64,000 bases of DNA from Sedimentitalea xiamensis (GCF_030164465.1 NZ_JASNJE010000002.1:186001-250000); one strand, 5' to 3'; numbered from the stretch's first letter, positions 1 to 9,888 are shown. Translations and numbers: made by a program. Notes: a model not told the origin generated them from the letters alone.

Positions 1-3000
1 CATCAGGGCGGTGACATTCGTCGTCATCTCGCGCAGCAGTTCCGACGAAATGTCGGCGGGCATGTCCCCGTTGCCGAACGCGCCGCTCATGGCCTTGCGC
101 ACATCCTTCTTCGCGCGGTCGAATGCCTTCTGCTTGTTAGGCGGCAGCGCAAAGCTTTCGGACTTCGTCGGCAGCGAGATATTGGCCGGCAGCTTGTTGG
201 TGGCGTCCGGGGTCGGAATCTCGCCATGCGCCGCAGTGTATAAACGGCCAACCCGGTCGAGAATCCCATTCAGCGACGCATCTTCATGGCTGGCCGGAAT
301 GGTTTCGGCGACCGGCTTGACCGGCGGGGCGCCGACGCGCTGGATCAGCGCGGCATTGTTGACCTGATGCGCGACCTGGCTGTAGGCATCGTCCTTGGCC
401 TTGGCGCGGCAGGCGTCGGAAAATGTGCCGGTGAAATAATCCACCAGGGCGGGGGCGGCCTTGCGCACCGGTTCGATGCCGTATTCCGCGATCAACTGGG
501 GCACGCTGACCAGATATTCCTGAAGCAGCGCCTTGTCGCCCTTTTTCTGGTAGACGGGATCATCGAGCCGTTCGAACAGCCGCTCCCGTATCTTCGCTTC
601 GTCCGGATTGCCCGAACAGAGCAGCGCCGAGTTCCTGGAATCCTGCATGATGGCGGCGACGTAGTCGGAATTGGCGATCGACGGGTCCATCAGCCCGTCC
701 GCGCCGACACGCTTCGCACCTTCGGGCGCGGCGCAGGGAATGTCATCGGTTCCATAGAGCATGCGCGCGCAGGAATGCGTCAGTTCATGGATCAGCGTGC
801 CCGGCGACGCGGGATTGCCATCCTTGTCGATCCCGCCGCCGAACATCACCACATGCGAAGTTTCCTCGTAGGCTCCGCGCGGGCTGTCGTTATGTGGCAG
901 TTTCCGGGCATAGTCGGCATGATAAGAGTTATAGAGCAGGCCGATCTGCGCCCGCTCCGAAACAAATATCCGCAACCCCGTCGGGGTCGGCTCGGTCCCC
1001 TGCATCTGGTCCGGCGCGGAATGCTCGTTGGCCGCATCCAGTGCTGCCAGGTCCAGGACCGGGCGAAGGGCCGGGTCGGCATAGAGTTGTTCATACATCT
1101 CGCGCATCTTGGCCACATCGCCCGGATTTTCGCAGGTGGTGGCCCGCATGAGGATTTCGACCGTGCTCACGTCCTGTTCGGTCGGGGCGACAAGCGAACG
1201 GTCCTCGTTCAGCTTCGACGCTTCCTCATAAGCGCGTTCCGCCATGGGTTTCGTGGTCGCCGTCACCACGTCGATCGGGCGCCAGCCGCGCGCATCGCGC
1301 AGGTTCTCGTCCGCCCCCAGATCGATCAGGCTGGACACGGCATCCGGGTTCCCGTCTAGGCAGGCCAGGTGCAGCACCGACATGCCCATCGAATCCTGGA
1401 TGTCCCTGGTCGCCGGATCGGCGGCCAGCAGTTCCAGCATCATCGCGCATTGCGCCTGTTTCTGTTCCTCCAGTTCCCGGGCGCGCAGATCGCCGTTCTT
1501 CCCGTCCGACGGCGTCTTGGGATTGACGCGCTGCGCGAAGAGTTCGTGCATCGCCGTCCCGCCGGCCTTGGTTTTCAGGGTCAGATCAGGTTTTTTCGTC
1601 AACAGGTAAGAGATCATGTCCTGATCCAGTTTACCGGCAGCGCTCTGGATCAGGGTGCGTTCGTTTTCATCCCCCGGAACGCGGCTGTTGATCAGCGTCG
1701 GGTCCTGCTTGAACAGCTCGTCAAGCGTCTTGAAATCTTTCGCCCCCATGGCCTTGTCGACCGCCAGGACATCGGTTTTGCGGTCGGTCATCTTGCCCTT
1801 CAGATGGGCGATGGTGGCCCCGACCTCGGGGGCGTTCTGAACCAGATCGCGGATATCCGCGATCGACGTGGCATTGTCGAAGCGTCCGCGCAACGCGGCT
1901 TTCAGTTCTCCAACGCCGGCGGCGATCAGATCCGCGTCCATCGGCTGTTCGGCCTGCGCGCGGGCCTTGCGGGCCTTTTCGGCCTGCAATTCCTGCTCCA
2001 TGCGCTTGGCTTCGTCGGGACCGGCGGTCTTCATGTTGGTCTCGAGCATTTCGATATTCGCGTCGATCACCGTGATCAGCCCATGCAGCGGGTCTGCCAG
2101 TTCCAGCGCCGGAATCGCCGCGCGCAGCACCGCGCGATCGCTGATGGCCGTCCCCAGGCTGCCCTGAAGATCGGGAATCGTCACGGTCAGAAGCTGCAAC
2201 AGTTCGGCAGACGCCGCGCCCTGCGCCCCTTTTCCGGTCCGCATGCTTTCCGTCAATTGATCGGCCCGGGCGTTGGCCGTGGCGATCCGGTCGTTCAGAT
2301 CGGCGATTTCCTTTTCTTTCCCGTCGATTTCGGCCCTTTTCGCCTTGAGCGCCCGGGACGGACCGTTGGTCGCCTCTTCGACCCGGCGCGCGACTTCGGC
2401 GGCAAGCAGCGCGTCCAGCGCCGTATCACCCTTGGCATCGGGCCTCTTGGGGTCCGCCCCTGCCGCGATCAGTTCGTCGATCATGGTCTGGTTGCCGGTC
2501 TTGATGGCCGCATGCAGTTCGGTCTGGCCATTCTTGTCCAGTGGACGGTTCACGTCGGCGCCGGCGGTGAGCAACGCCGAAACCGCGTCGGGCTGGTTGT
2601 CCCGGATCGCCTGCTGCAGAAGCGTTCCGCCATCGTTCATCACGTTCACCGATGCGCCGCTGGCGGCGAGAATGCCGATGATCTCGGGGTTCCTCTTCAT
2701 CGCGACTTCCATGACGGATCTGCCGGGAACCTCGTTGATCAGCGCCTTCGGATCAGGGTCCGCGCCCGCCTCGATGAGTTCGTCGAGCTGGTTCGTGATC
2801 CCGGCCCAGACAAGTTGCAGAAGCGGGGTATTGTGCTTCTTGTCGGTTCCGTTCGGGTCCGCCCCGGCATCCAGCACCGCCGTCATCGCGTCGGCGAACA
2901 TCTGATCCGCATCGGCCTGGCTGACACTTGCATCACTCAGGTTTTTCTTGTGGCGGCCGATCAGTTGCAAGAAGACTTTCGCGGATTCATCCGGGTTCGC

Positions 3001-4470
3001 GACCGGGGCCCCGGCGGCGGCAATGTCCGCGATGACCGTGCTTTGCCCGAGCTTGACCGCTTCCACCAGCACCGAGGTCTTCGAATCGGTCTCGAAGTCA
3101 TGCTTGAGAAGGTCGGGATCCTTGCGCCTGTATTCGTCCAGCTTGGCCTTGAACTCCGCGGATTTGTTTTCGGCCAGGAGCTTCTTCAGCTCGTCCTTGC
3201 GGGAGGCGCGCTCCTTGAACTTCGCTTCAGCGGAATCGAGACTTGCCTTGATCTCCTTGCTGTTCATCACGTCGGTCTTGTTGAACCCCGGCATGACCGG
3301 GTATTTTTCGACGAAGGCCTTCGCCGCGGCCCTGGCTTCCGCGAACTGGTCGCGCCAATCCGCTGTGTCATTGGGCTTGTCATCAAAGCGCCTGGTGATC
3401 TCCCGCATGCAGGCGTCCGCGATCAGGCATTCGGTCTCGCTCGGCATGCCGCGGCGGGACTTGTCCTCCTTCGCCGGTTTCAGCCGACCGGAGGAACCGA
3501 CCGTCGCGCCCGGCACGCCCAGCAACTGCGCGAGACCGGGAACGCCGCCGGGGTCCGTGTTGATGTGTTCCTCGCCAACCAGCGCGACGAAACTCTGACC
3601 TCCCGACGCCTTGATCGCTTCCTTCATGATGTCCGCGGCGCTGATGTTCATCTTGGCGCAGCGTTCGACGTTGTGCATGGCCGAACTCTTTTCGACGCGT
3701 TCCACCTTTGATTCCGGTGTGTCGATCCCGACGACGCGGACACCGTTCTTCTTCGCCAGTCCGATCATCCCGGCGAAATCGAGCTGGAACGTATCCTTCA
3801 CCGAACCCAGGTAAGCCTTGAGAACCGGAGACATTTCCGCTTTCTCATCCTGGAGAAAAGCATCGATGAGCGGTTGGAATTCGTAGCTCAACTCTTCGAG
3901 AAAGATCAATCCCGTGTTGTTCTTCCTGCTGATCTCGCCGGATTCCAGCGCCGCGATGATCGGGTCGCGGTGGGTATTGTCCTTGTGGTCGCCGCCGATG
4001 ACGATGCCGCCCTTTTCTTGCAGGGTATCTCTGAGCGCCGCCTGACCCGGCCCGTCGAACAGGTCGTCCTGATCGGGATCGTCGGGCGGATATTTCATCT
4101 TCCGGCAGGCGCGGCGGCTCTTGACCAGTTCGGCGTCCATGGCCTTGAGATATTCGTCGGTGGTGCATTCCTCCTCGATCAGCTTCTGCAGGTCGCCGGC
4201 GCTGATGTTCTTGTTGGCATCTCCGGCCTTGGCTCTTTCCTTGGCCAGCATCGCCTCGGATATCTGGTTCTTCAGATGCCGCGGACTGACGTTGGCGGGC
4301 GGGTAGAAGAATTGCAGATCAGCATAGACGAAATCGGATTCCAGCACCGTATCGCCATCCTTGAGCGCAAGGCCGGCGAAACCCTGCCCGATCATCGAAC
4401 GGACGGACTTGCGGATCTCGTCCGCATTGGTCTTTGGCAGAAGCGCCAGATCGATCCTCAGCTTTGCCAT
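1..4470 (-). CDS. Giant multidomain ankyrin-repeat protein with EreA/ChaN-like domain and HELTH metallopeptidase motif (3' end outside window)
   Basis: One frame stays open from ATG 4468-4470 to base 1, at least 1490 codons, with no stop seen inside the window. Residues about 150-320 resemble the EreA/ChaN/TIKI-like superfamily (GGDHKD, FLEEL, VGIDTPES, VGEEHIN followed by GVPGLAQLLG). Ankyrin-type repeats occupy about 520-695 and 910-1070 (AGADP, AGADVN and LHLACLDGNPDAV signatures). Charged helical or coiled-coil stretches lie near 700-745 and 808-845. Residues 1228-1232 are HELTH, and about 30 residues later SIANSDYVAAI resembles the third-ligand region of aspzincin (M35) peptidases. No signal peptide is visible. 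This architecture suits an intracellular-acting toxin or effector. The family assignments come from motifs only. It lies 13 nt downstream of its small partner gene. Confidence 0.8.
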   Translation of the reverse strand, partial: MAKLRIDLALLPKTNADEIRKSVRSMIGQGFAGLALKDGDTVLESDFVYADLQFFYPPANVSPRHLKNQISEAMLAKERAKAGDANKNISAGDLQKLIEEECTTDEYLKAMDAELVKSRRACRKMKYPPDDPDQDDLFDGPGQAALRDTLQEKGGIVIGGDHKDNTHRDPIIAALESGEISRKNNTGLIFLEELSYEFQPLIDAFLQDEKAEMSPVLKAYLGSVKDTFQLDFAGMIGLAKKNGVRVVGIDTPESKVERVEKSSAMHNVERCAKMNISAADIMKEAIKASGGQSFVALVGEEHINTDPGGVPGLAQLLGVPGATVGSSGRLKPAKEDKSRRGMPSETECLIADACMREITRRFDDKPNDTADWRDQFAEARAAAKAFVEKYPVMPGFNKTDVMNSKEIKASLDSAEAKFKERASRKDELKKLLAENKSAEFKAKLDEYRRKDPDLLKHDFETDSKTSVLVEAVKLGQSTVIADIAAAGAPVANPDESAKVFLQLIGRHKKNLSDASVSQADADQMFADAMTAVLDAGADPNGTDKKHNTPLLQLVWAGITNQLDELIEAGADPDPKALINEVPGRSVMEVAMKRNPEIIGILAASGASVNVMNDGGTLLQQAIRDNQPDAVSALLTAGADVNRPLDKNGQTELHAAIKTGNQTMIDELIAAGADPKRPDAKGDTALDALLAAEVARRVEEATNGPSRALKAKRAEIDGKEKEIADLNDRIATANARADQLTESMRTGKGAQGAASAELLQLLTVTIPDLQGSLGTAISDRAVLRAAIPALELADPLHGLITVIDANIEMLETNMKTAGPDEAKRMEQELQAEKARKARAQAEQPMDADLIAAGVGELKAALRGRFDNATSIADIRDLVQNAPEVGATIAHLKGKMTDRKTDVLAVDKAMGAKDFKTLDELFKQDPTLINSRVPGDENERTLIQSAAGKLDQDMISYLLTKKPDLTLKTKAGGTAMHELFAQRVNPKTPSDGKNGDLRARELEEQKQAQCAMMLELLAADPATRDIQDSMGMSVLHLACLDGNPDAVSSLIDLGADENLRDARGWRPIDVVTATTKPMAERAYEEASKLNEDRSLVAPTEQDVSTVEILMRATTCENPGDVAKMREMYEQLYADPALRPVLDLAALDAANEHSAPDQMQGTEPTPTGLRIFVSERAQIGLLYNSYHADYARKLPHNDSPRGAYEETSHVVMFGGGIDKDGNPASPGTLIHELTHSCARMLYGTDDIPCAAPEGAKRVGADGLMDPSIANSDYVAAIMQDSRNSALLCSGNPDEAKIRERLFERLDDPVYQKKGDKALLQEYLVSVPQLIAEYGIEPVRKAAPALVDYFTGTFSDACRAKAKDDAYSQVAHQVNNAALIQRVGAPPVKPVAETIPASHEDASLNGILDRVGRLYTAAHGEIPTPDATNKLPANISLPTKSESFALPPNKQKAFDRAKKDVRKAMSGAFGNGDMPADISSELLREMTTNVTALM

Positions 4471-4483
4471 GGCGCTATTTCCT

Positions 4484-5233
4484 TTACGGGTTCACGGAGA
4501 GTTGCTGAAGCAGGGTCCGCAGAGGCCGGACCAGGTGACCATCGGCATCGGCCCTGTCCGCGCCGTCGAGCGGGTGGTTGGAAATATGCGCCAGCAAGGG
4601 GTTGCTTTCACAAAACGCGATGCAGGATTGCGCGGCCTGTTGCGCGGGACCGACCGCCTTGGCGCGCGCCGCCGCGTCCGGACTGTCAAGCACCGTGCGC
4701 AGGGTTTCCGACAGCCTGTCCCCATGCGTCGCGATCTCGTCCGCCAAGGCGTTCAGTTTCCGGATCTGGGCGCCGACATCCGGATCTTCGATTTCCTGTT
4801 CCATCGCGGATTGAATGTCCCTGATCTGAAGGACCACCGCGTCGCTGGCTTGCTTCCAGTCGATGGCCGACAGGGTAAGCGATACCGGCATCGCCTTTTG
4901 CAGCGATTGCAGGTCTTCCACACGGCTCGTCAGCGAACGCAGCAACAGGGTCGCATCGGTCAACTCGGCCCGCAGTTCCGCCGGATCGGCGCTGTCGTCG
5001 CAATCCGCGATGCGTTGGAAAACCGATGACAGAGAGCCGGATTCGACGGGAAACACGGCCCGGATCGCGTCGGTCTCGCCAAGCCGCCTTTCCGCCGTAT
5101 CGCGCAGTTTCTTCAGGTCTGCGACCGTGGCCTCGATACCCTCCGGCTCTGGCAGGGTGACTCCCAGATGCCGGACAAGAAAATCAATCTGCGTCGCGGA
5201 GAAATCGACTCGATAACCGGCCATTCGAAACAA
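4484..5233 (-). CDS. Hypothetical helical protein, first gene of the effector-like pair
   Basis: A 249-residue, mostly helical, acidic soluble protein with no signal peptide or membrane segment. The listed start is TTG at 5233; the ATG three codons later (5224, MAGYRVDF) is an equally good choice and has a weak GGA upstream. The N-terminal part (QIDFLVRHLGV) is followed by long helices containing DLKKLRDTAERRL-type heptads. It ends 13 nt before the giant ankyrin/metallopeptidase gene, so the two are almost certainly co-transcribed. I do not recognise the family. An adaptor, chaperone or immunity role is inference from position only. Confidence 0.75.
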   Translation of the reverse strand: MFRMAGYRVDFSATQIDFLVRHLGVTLPEPEGIEATVADLKKLRDTAERRLGETDAIRAVFPVESGSLSSVFQRIADCDDSADPAELRAELTDATLLLRSLTSRVEDLQSLQKAMPVSLTLSAIDWKQASDAVVLQIRDIQSAMEQEIEDPDVGAQIRKLNALADEIATHGDRLSETLRTVLDSPDAAARAKAVGPAQQAAQSCIAFCESNPLLAHISNHPLDGADRADADGHLVRPLRTLLQQLSVNP

Positions 5234-5528
5234 TCCATCTTGGTCGGTTCAATTCTGACACAACGGGAATCGTTTTCACAGAAAAAGAAGATCGCACCAT
5301 CCGCGAACCCGCGGTGGGTCCGCCCGGCCTTACGGGAGGCGTCGCTGCGCATGCGCGCAAGCCGGGCAAAACGCCGATCACGTCATGACATCGCTCGGGG
5401 CCGAGGGGCTGGAAACCAGGCCCCACGACCTCGCCAGGGCTGTCATGGAAGAAAGCACCTCACGGCATGCCTGATTGCTCTGACATCTCCGGAACCGGCG
5501 CTGCGATCTGCCGGCAAGGCACTGGCGC

Positions 5529-6335
5529 TCAGCTTTCGTGGATACCGTCACTGCAGAACGTGCCGCCCTGGTAGACCGCGTTCGGATCATTGGCTGACGG
5601 TGGCTGCATCGTGGCGTCCAGTTTGGCGCGAAACACCTCCGAAGTGTCCTGTGGTTGCCAGCCAAGATACGCAGTTTCGCGATTGTCCCACCAGCTCGCC
5701 GCATTGGCCGACGCCCCATAGATGATCGGGCAGCCAAGCCGCGGCACGGCGAAAACCCTTACGATCAGCCGGATGAGATCATCATAGCTCAACCATGTCG
5801 ACAGCATCCGGTGATTGGCGGGCTCGGGAAAACAGGACCCGATGCGGATCGAGGCCGTTTCGATCCCGAACTTGTCATGATACATCGACGCAACCGCCTC
5901 GCCGAATACTTTGGACACACCGTAGAACCCATCGGGCCGCGTGCGCGAATTGGCATCCAGCCGTTCGGTCTGCTCGTGAAAACCGATCGCGTGGTTGGAA
6001 GAGGCAAAAACGATGCGTGGTGTGACCGAGGATTTCCGCGCCGCTTCATAGAGATTGACTATCCCGTCGATATTGGCGGCCCGAATGGTTTCCCACGGCG
6101 CTTCCGTTGCCTGCCCGCCCAGATGGACAATGCCGTCACACCCCTGGACCAGCTCCATTACGGCATCCTTGTCCTCGAGACCACAGTACACGATTTCCTC
6201 GCCTTCGCGCGCATCGCCCAGATCCTTGCAGTCGCTCAGCCGCAGATTGTCGGCAAGGTGCCCCAGCCGACCCCGGCAAACCGATCCCAGCCGTCCACTG
6301 GCGCCTGTGATCAGAAGTTTGCTCAATTTCTTCAT
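5529..6335 (-). CDS. NAD-dependent epimerase/dehydratase family, uronate dehydrogenase-like
   Basis: A 268-residue short-chain dehydrogenase of the extended type. The Rossmann motif TGASGRLG is at the N-terminus, and the catalytic Tyr/Lys pair is in YGVSK after the SSNHAIG strand. This pattern (SSNHAIGFH, RIGSCFPEP, WWDN) is typical of uronate dehydrogenases, which oxidise glucuronate or galacturonate with NAD to the aldarolactone. The start ATG at 6335 was chosen for its GAGGTGAGAGAG ribosome site; a longer upstream frame is unsupported. It is the last gene of a six-gene operon, directly after an SMP-30 lactonase that could open its lactone product. Substrate is inferred from family and context. 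Confidence 0.85.
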   Translation of the reverse strand: MKKLSKLLITGASGRLGSVCRGRLGHLADNLRLSDCKDLGDAREGEEIVYCGLEDKDAVMELVQGCDGIVHLGGQATEAPWETIRAANIDGIVNLYEAARKSSVTPRIVFASSNHAIGFHEQTERLDANSRTRPDGFYGVSKVFGEAVASMYHDKFGIETASIRIGSCFPEPANHRMLSTWLSYDDLIRLIVRVFAVPRLGCPIIYGASANAASWWDNRETAYLGWQPQDTSEVFRAKLDATMQPPSANDPNAVYQGGTFCSDGIHES

Positions 6336-6373
6336 CTCTCTCACCTCTTCTGTTTTGTCCTGCGCCGCGCCCG

Positions 6374-7255
6374 TCACCCCGCAAACCGCACCTGTGGGAC
6401 ACCTTTGATCCCTAGTCCCTTGATGGCAAAAAGGCTGCCGGCCTCCGGCTGATCCCGCCCCGGCGTCAATCCGAGACTGAGGGAGGTGACAAAGAGCACA
6501 TCCAGATTCGCCCCGCCGAATTGCGGTTTCGTAGGTTTTTCGACCGGCATGTCGATCGTCAACAAAACCTCGCCGTCCGGCGAGATCCGGTAGATCTGCC
6601 AGCCCGAAACGCCGGCCTGCCAATAGCACCCTTCGGCATCCACCGTACCGCCATCGGGCCGGCCGGCAACCACACGGGTATCGAAGAATACGCGCGCCTC
6701 CCCCGGCTCTCCCGTTTCCATATCATAGTCGCACACCCAGATCCTGCGCACCGCCGGGTCGCTGTCCGATACATACATCCGCCGCCCGTCCGGTGAAAAC
6801 GCCAGACCGTTGGCGGTATGGAACCCGCCCCGCCACGCGCTCAGGGTCAGGTCCGGATCCAGACGGTAGAATGTGCCGGCCGGCGCGGGGCCGCCCGCGT
6901 CTCGCATCGAACCGGCCCAGAAGCGGCCCTGCATATCCGTGCAGCCGTCATTGAACCGGTTGTCTGGCAGATGTGCTTCGGGATCGGCAATGTGGTCGCG
7001 CCGACCGGTCTCCGGATCGAAGAACCAGAACCCCGATTTCGCTGCCAGAACCAGCCCGCCGGCTTCGCGCCGCGCAAGGCAACCGACCGGTTCGCCGAAA
7101 TCGAAACTCTCGTTCAGGCCCGATTTCGGATCGTAGCGGTGGATCAGCCCGGCGGTGATATCGACCCACCAAAGCCGCTGATCGCCCACATCCCAGACGG
7201 CGCCCTCGCCCAGCGCGCTCCGTGTTGCTGCCGCCAATTCGATCCGATAGCCCAT
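6374..7255 (-). CDS. SMP-30/gluconolactonase/LRE family lactonase
   Basis: About 293 residues of a six-bladed beta-propeller lactonase. Visible family signatures are the metal-ligand Glu in LGEGAVWD near the start, RFNDGCTDMQGRFWAGSM, the HTANGLAFSPDGRRMYVSDS blade, and AGRPDGGTVDAEGCYW. These enzymes hydrolyse aldono- or aldarolactones using a divalent metal. The start at 7255 (MGYRIE) aligns with family N-termini; an in-frame ATG at 7312 would add 19 residues and has a purine-rich GAGTGAGG beside it, so the start is not settled. It lies between the GntR regulator and the uronate dehydrogenase-like gene on the same strand, suggesting consecutive steps. Confidence 0.88.
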   Translation of the reverse strand: MGYRIELAAATRSALGEGAVWDVGDQRLWWVDITAGLIHRYDPKSGLNESFDFGEPVGCLARREAGGLVLAAKSGFWFFDPETGRRDHIADPEAHLPDNRFNDGCTDMQGRFWAGSMRDAGGPAPAGTFYRLDPDLTLSAWRGGFHTANGLAFSPDGRRMYVSDSDPAVRRIWVCDYDMETGEPGEARVFFDTRVVAGRPDGGTVDAEGCYWQAGVSGWQIYRISPDGEVLLTIDMPVEKPTKPQFGGANLDVLFVTSLSLGLTPGRDQPEAGSLFAIKGLGIKGVPQVRFAG

Positions 7256-7365
7256 TTGGCACCCATTTCCCGGCCAGAGCCGCTCCGGCATTCGGCCGAT
7301 CTGCACTGCCATGCCTCACTCTTGGCGCCCCATGACGGCCGACGACAACCTGGGACTGGACAGCC

Positions 7366-8106
7366 TCAGGTAAAATACTCGGGATAGGCCGCCATGATTT
7401 CCGGCAACCGCCCGATTGTGCCCGACAGATGGGCTCGCATGGCATCGACAGCGCCGTGACGATCTCCTGCTTCGATCCTTTCGATAACCGTGGTGTGGCC
7501 TTCGATCACAGATTGAAGCTTGTGTGACCTGGGCAGGTCCAGAGTGCGCAAACGGGCCATGTGGCCCGACCTCTCGGCGGCATGGGCATGCATGGCGGAT
7601 TGCCCCGCGGCGATGAACAGAGCCTGATGGAAGCTCTCGTCCAATTCGCGGAAAAGCTCGATCTGTTCGGGATCGTCGGCCAACGCTTCCTGGATTTTCA
7701 GATAACCCTTGGCTTTTTTCAGATCCGGCATCGGATCGGCGCGGCAGAGGGTATCCACCATTTCGCATTCCAGCGCCGTGCGCAGGAAGTTTTCCTGCGC
7801 CAGCCGCACCGGCGCGATACGGGTGACTTCGGTGCGGGACTGCGGGTAGGAGACCACCAGCCCCAGACCTTCCAGCCTGAGGATCGCTTCGCGCACCGGC
7901 GACTGGCTTACGGCAAAGGCTTCGGCCAGTTCGGCCCGGTTCAGGATCGTGCCCGGCGGCAGCTTCAACCCGACGATACGCGTGCGCAGTTCCTGAAACA
8001 CGCGCCCTGCCGAAGAAAGGCCGGACCCCGATGCAAGCGGGTCGATATCGCCGTGATCGTTCGACGTTGCCTCCAGCGAAAGGCGATTTGGTTTCGATGC
8101 TGCCAA
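7366..8106 (-). CDS. GntR family transcriptional regulator, FCD (FadR-type) subfamily
   Basis: 246 residues. The winged helix-turn-helix spans about residues 35-95 (VFQELRTRIVGLKLPPG, LAEAFAVSQSPVREAILRLEGLGLV), followed by an all-helical FCD ligand domain containing FRELDESFHQAL and the His-rich EGHTTVIERI segment that normally binds a metal and a carboxylate effector. Such proteins usually repress sugar-acid catabolic operons and are released by a pathway acid. It sits inside the TRAP/uronate operon and probably controls both this operon and the divergent dehydratase gene through the intergenic palindromes near 10936-10970. Confidence 0.9.
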   Translation of the reverse strand: MAASKPNRLSLEATSNDHGDIDPLASGSGLSSAGRVFQELRTRIVGLKLPPGTILNRAELAEAFAVSQSPVREAILRLEGLGLVVSYPQSRTEVTRIAPVRLAQENFLRTALECEMVDTLCRADPMPDLKKAKGYLKIQEALADDPEQIELFRELDESFHQALFIAAGQSAMHAHAAERSGHMARLRTLDLPRSHKLQSVIEGHTTVIERIEAGDRHGAVDAMRAHLSGTIGRLPEIMAAYPEYFT

Positions 8107-8116
8107 GCTGCGCCCC

Positions 8117-9400
8117 CTAGTTCATGATGGCATTCGGCAATGCCAGAGATAGCGAAGGGAAGATCAACAGTAACGTGAAAAACACCGCGATAGCGGCGAA
8201 GAACGGGATCGCGGCCTTTGCATAGGCCCCGGTCTTGACGTCGAGGATGCCGCAGACGGTGAACATGATCACGCCCACCGGCGGGGTCAGCCCGCCGAGG
8301 TTGATCAGAAGTACGATCACGATTCCCATATGCACCGGGTCGAACCCCGCGTGGATCAGCACCGGCATCACGATGGGCGTGACCAGCAGGATATTGGCCG
8401 CCCCTTCCAGGAACATGCCCGTCACCACCAGGATCGCGCAGACGATGAGCAAAAGACCCACCGGGTTATCCGTGAGCGAGGTCATGAACCGCGTGATCTC
8501 CTGCGGTGCGCGTTCGATGGTCATGGCATAGCCGAGAACGGCGGCCATCATGATCAGCAGCATGACCATGCCCAGATCGGACATGGTGGCGCGAAAGGCT
8601 TCCAGAATACGATCTATCGTCAGCTCCCGATACACCACCGTACCGATCAGGAGGGCATAGAGAACAAGGAAGACCCCCGCCTCGGTCGCGGTGAAGAAAC
8701 CAAAGCGAAACCCGATGATCAGGAAGACCGGGAACATCAGCGCCCAGATGCTTTCCAGGAAACTGCGTCCCAGATCGCCCGCGCTGGGCCGCGACGGCAG
8801 GTCCGGCTCATAGCCGCGCCTGCGCGCCACGACATAGGTCGCAGCCATCAGGATCAGGGTCAGCAACACCCCCGGCAACAGCCCTCCGATGAACAGCCGC
8901 CCGATCGACACTTCGTTGATATAGCCGAACAGGATCAGCCCGATCGACGGCGGTATGGTCGCGGTGATGATCGAGCCAAAGGCCAGAACGGCGGAAATGA
9001 AGGCCGCCGAATAGCCCTGCGCACGCATGGAAGGCCCCAACAGTCGGGCCTCCATCGAGGCATCGGCCACCGCCGACCCGGAAATGCCCCCCATCAGCAT
9101 CGACAGCACGATGGACACCTGCGCCAACCCGCCCGACAGCCATCCCGTCAGCAGGCGCGAGAACTTCACCAGTCGCCCGGTGATTCCCGCCTCGTTCATC
9201 AGGTTGCCAGCGAGGATGAAGAACGGCACCGCCAGCAGCGGAAAATTCTCGAGCGCCGTCACCATTTTCTGGATGGCCACGGTGGTGGGCATCGTGCCGG
9301 TCAGCACGAAAACCGGGATCGACGACAGCATCAACGCAAAGGCGACCGGCAAGCCGATGACCAGGAGAACGGTAAAGAGGGAGGCAATCAGCAGCAGCAT
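8117..9400 (-). CDS. dctM: TRAP transporter large membrane subunit (DctM family)
   Basis: 427 residues with about 12 hydrophobic segments. DctM signatures include FPLLAVPFFILAGNLMNEAGIT, GGISGSAVADA, TATIPPSIGLILFGY and LTPPVGVIMFTVCG. It is the sodium-coupled permease subunit that moves a substrate delivered by the DctP-type binding protein. The start at 9400 shares one base with the dctQ stop (TGATG), indicating translational coupling; a 17-residue upstream extension overlapping dctQ is unlikely. The context of sugar-acid enzymes suggests a uronate or aldarate substrate. Confidence 0.92.
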   Translation of the reverse strand: MLLLIASLFTVLLVIGLPVAFALMLSSIPVFVLTGTMPTTVAIQKMVTALENFPLLAVPFFILAGNLMNEAGITGRLVKFSRLLTGWLSGGLAQVSIVLSMLMGGISGSAVADASMEARLLGPSMRAQGYSAAFISAVLAFGSIITATIPPSIGLILFGYINEVSIGRLFIGGLLPGVLLTLILMAATYVVARRRGYEPDLPSRPSAGDLGRSFLESIWALMFPVFLIIGFRFGFFTATEAGVFLVLYALLIGTVVYRELTIDRILEAFRATMSDLGMVMLLIMMAAVLGYAMTIERAPQEITRFMTSLTDNPVGLLLIVCAILVVTGMFLEGAANILLVTPIVMPVLIHAGFDPVHMGIVIVLLINLGGLTPPVGVIMFTVCGILDVKTGAYAKAAIPFFAAIAVFFTLLLIFPSLSLALPNAIMN

Positions 9401-9843
9401 CAGCCTGCACGCCAATGTTCGATGATCTGTATGCTCAACGTGCGCAACCACAAGACGATGCCCACGGGCATGGCCAGATGGATATAGGATTTCGGGATTT
9501 GCAGCGCGCCCAGCATGCGTTTGTGCATCAGCGGCACATTGATGACGGCGTAATAGAGCAGATAGAGCAGAAGTCCGAAAATCACGATCCGGTTCACGAT
9601 CTCGATCATCCGCCCGACATGCGGCGGCACGTTGTCAAGCATGATGGACAGCCCGAAATGCCGCTTCTGCTGCATGGCGATATCGACGCAAATCACCACC
9701 AGCCAAACGAACAACGCCGTCGACACCTCCAACGACCAGATGATCGGATTACCCATCTTGCGCGACACGGCTGCAACGGCCACCAAAACGACGATCGCGG
9801 CCAGCAACACGGTCGCGAGCGAGACTTCGAAGCGTCGAAACAT
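9400..9843 (-). CDS. dctQ: TRAP transporter small membrane subunit (DctQ family)
   Basis: 147 residues with four predicted membrane segments and the DctQ pattern of a conserved Trp in the second segment (GNPIIWSLEVSTALFVWLVV). It bridges the binding protein and the DctM permease in tripartite ATP-independent periplasmic transporters. It overlaps dctM by one base and is separated from dctP by a strong hairpin. The family's short length and lack of strong sequence conservation make substrate prediction impossible from this subunit. Confidence 0.9.
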   Translation of the reverse strand: MFRRFEVSLATVLLAAIVVLVAVAAVSRKMGNPIIWSLEVSTALFVWLVVICVDIAMQQKRHFGLSIMLDNVPPHVGRMIEIVNRIVIFGLLLYLLYYAVINVPLMHKRMLGALQIPKSYIHLAMPVGIVLWLRTLSIQIIEHWRAG

Positions 9844-9888
9844 GGAGAGTCTATCCAGTATCCGTTGCCGTGCCGGAATTCGCGGCCC

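Noticed and set aside
286-3711. Long plus-strand frames (357 and 780 codons) near the left edge
   Set aside because: They are antisense to the giant ankyrin/metallopeptidase gene, have His/Arg/Gly-rich shadow composition and no family motifs.
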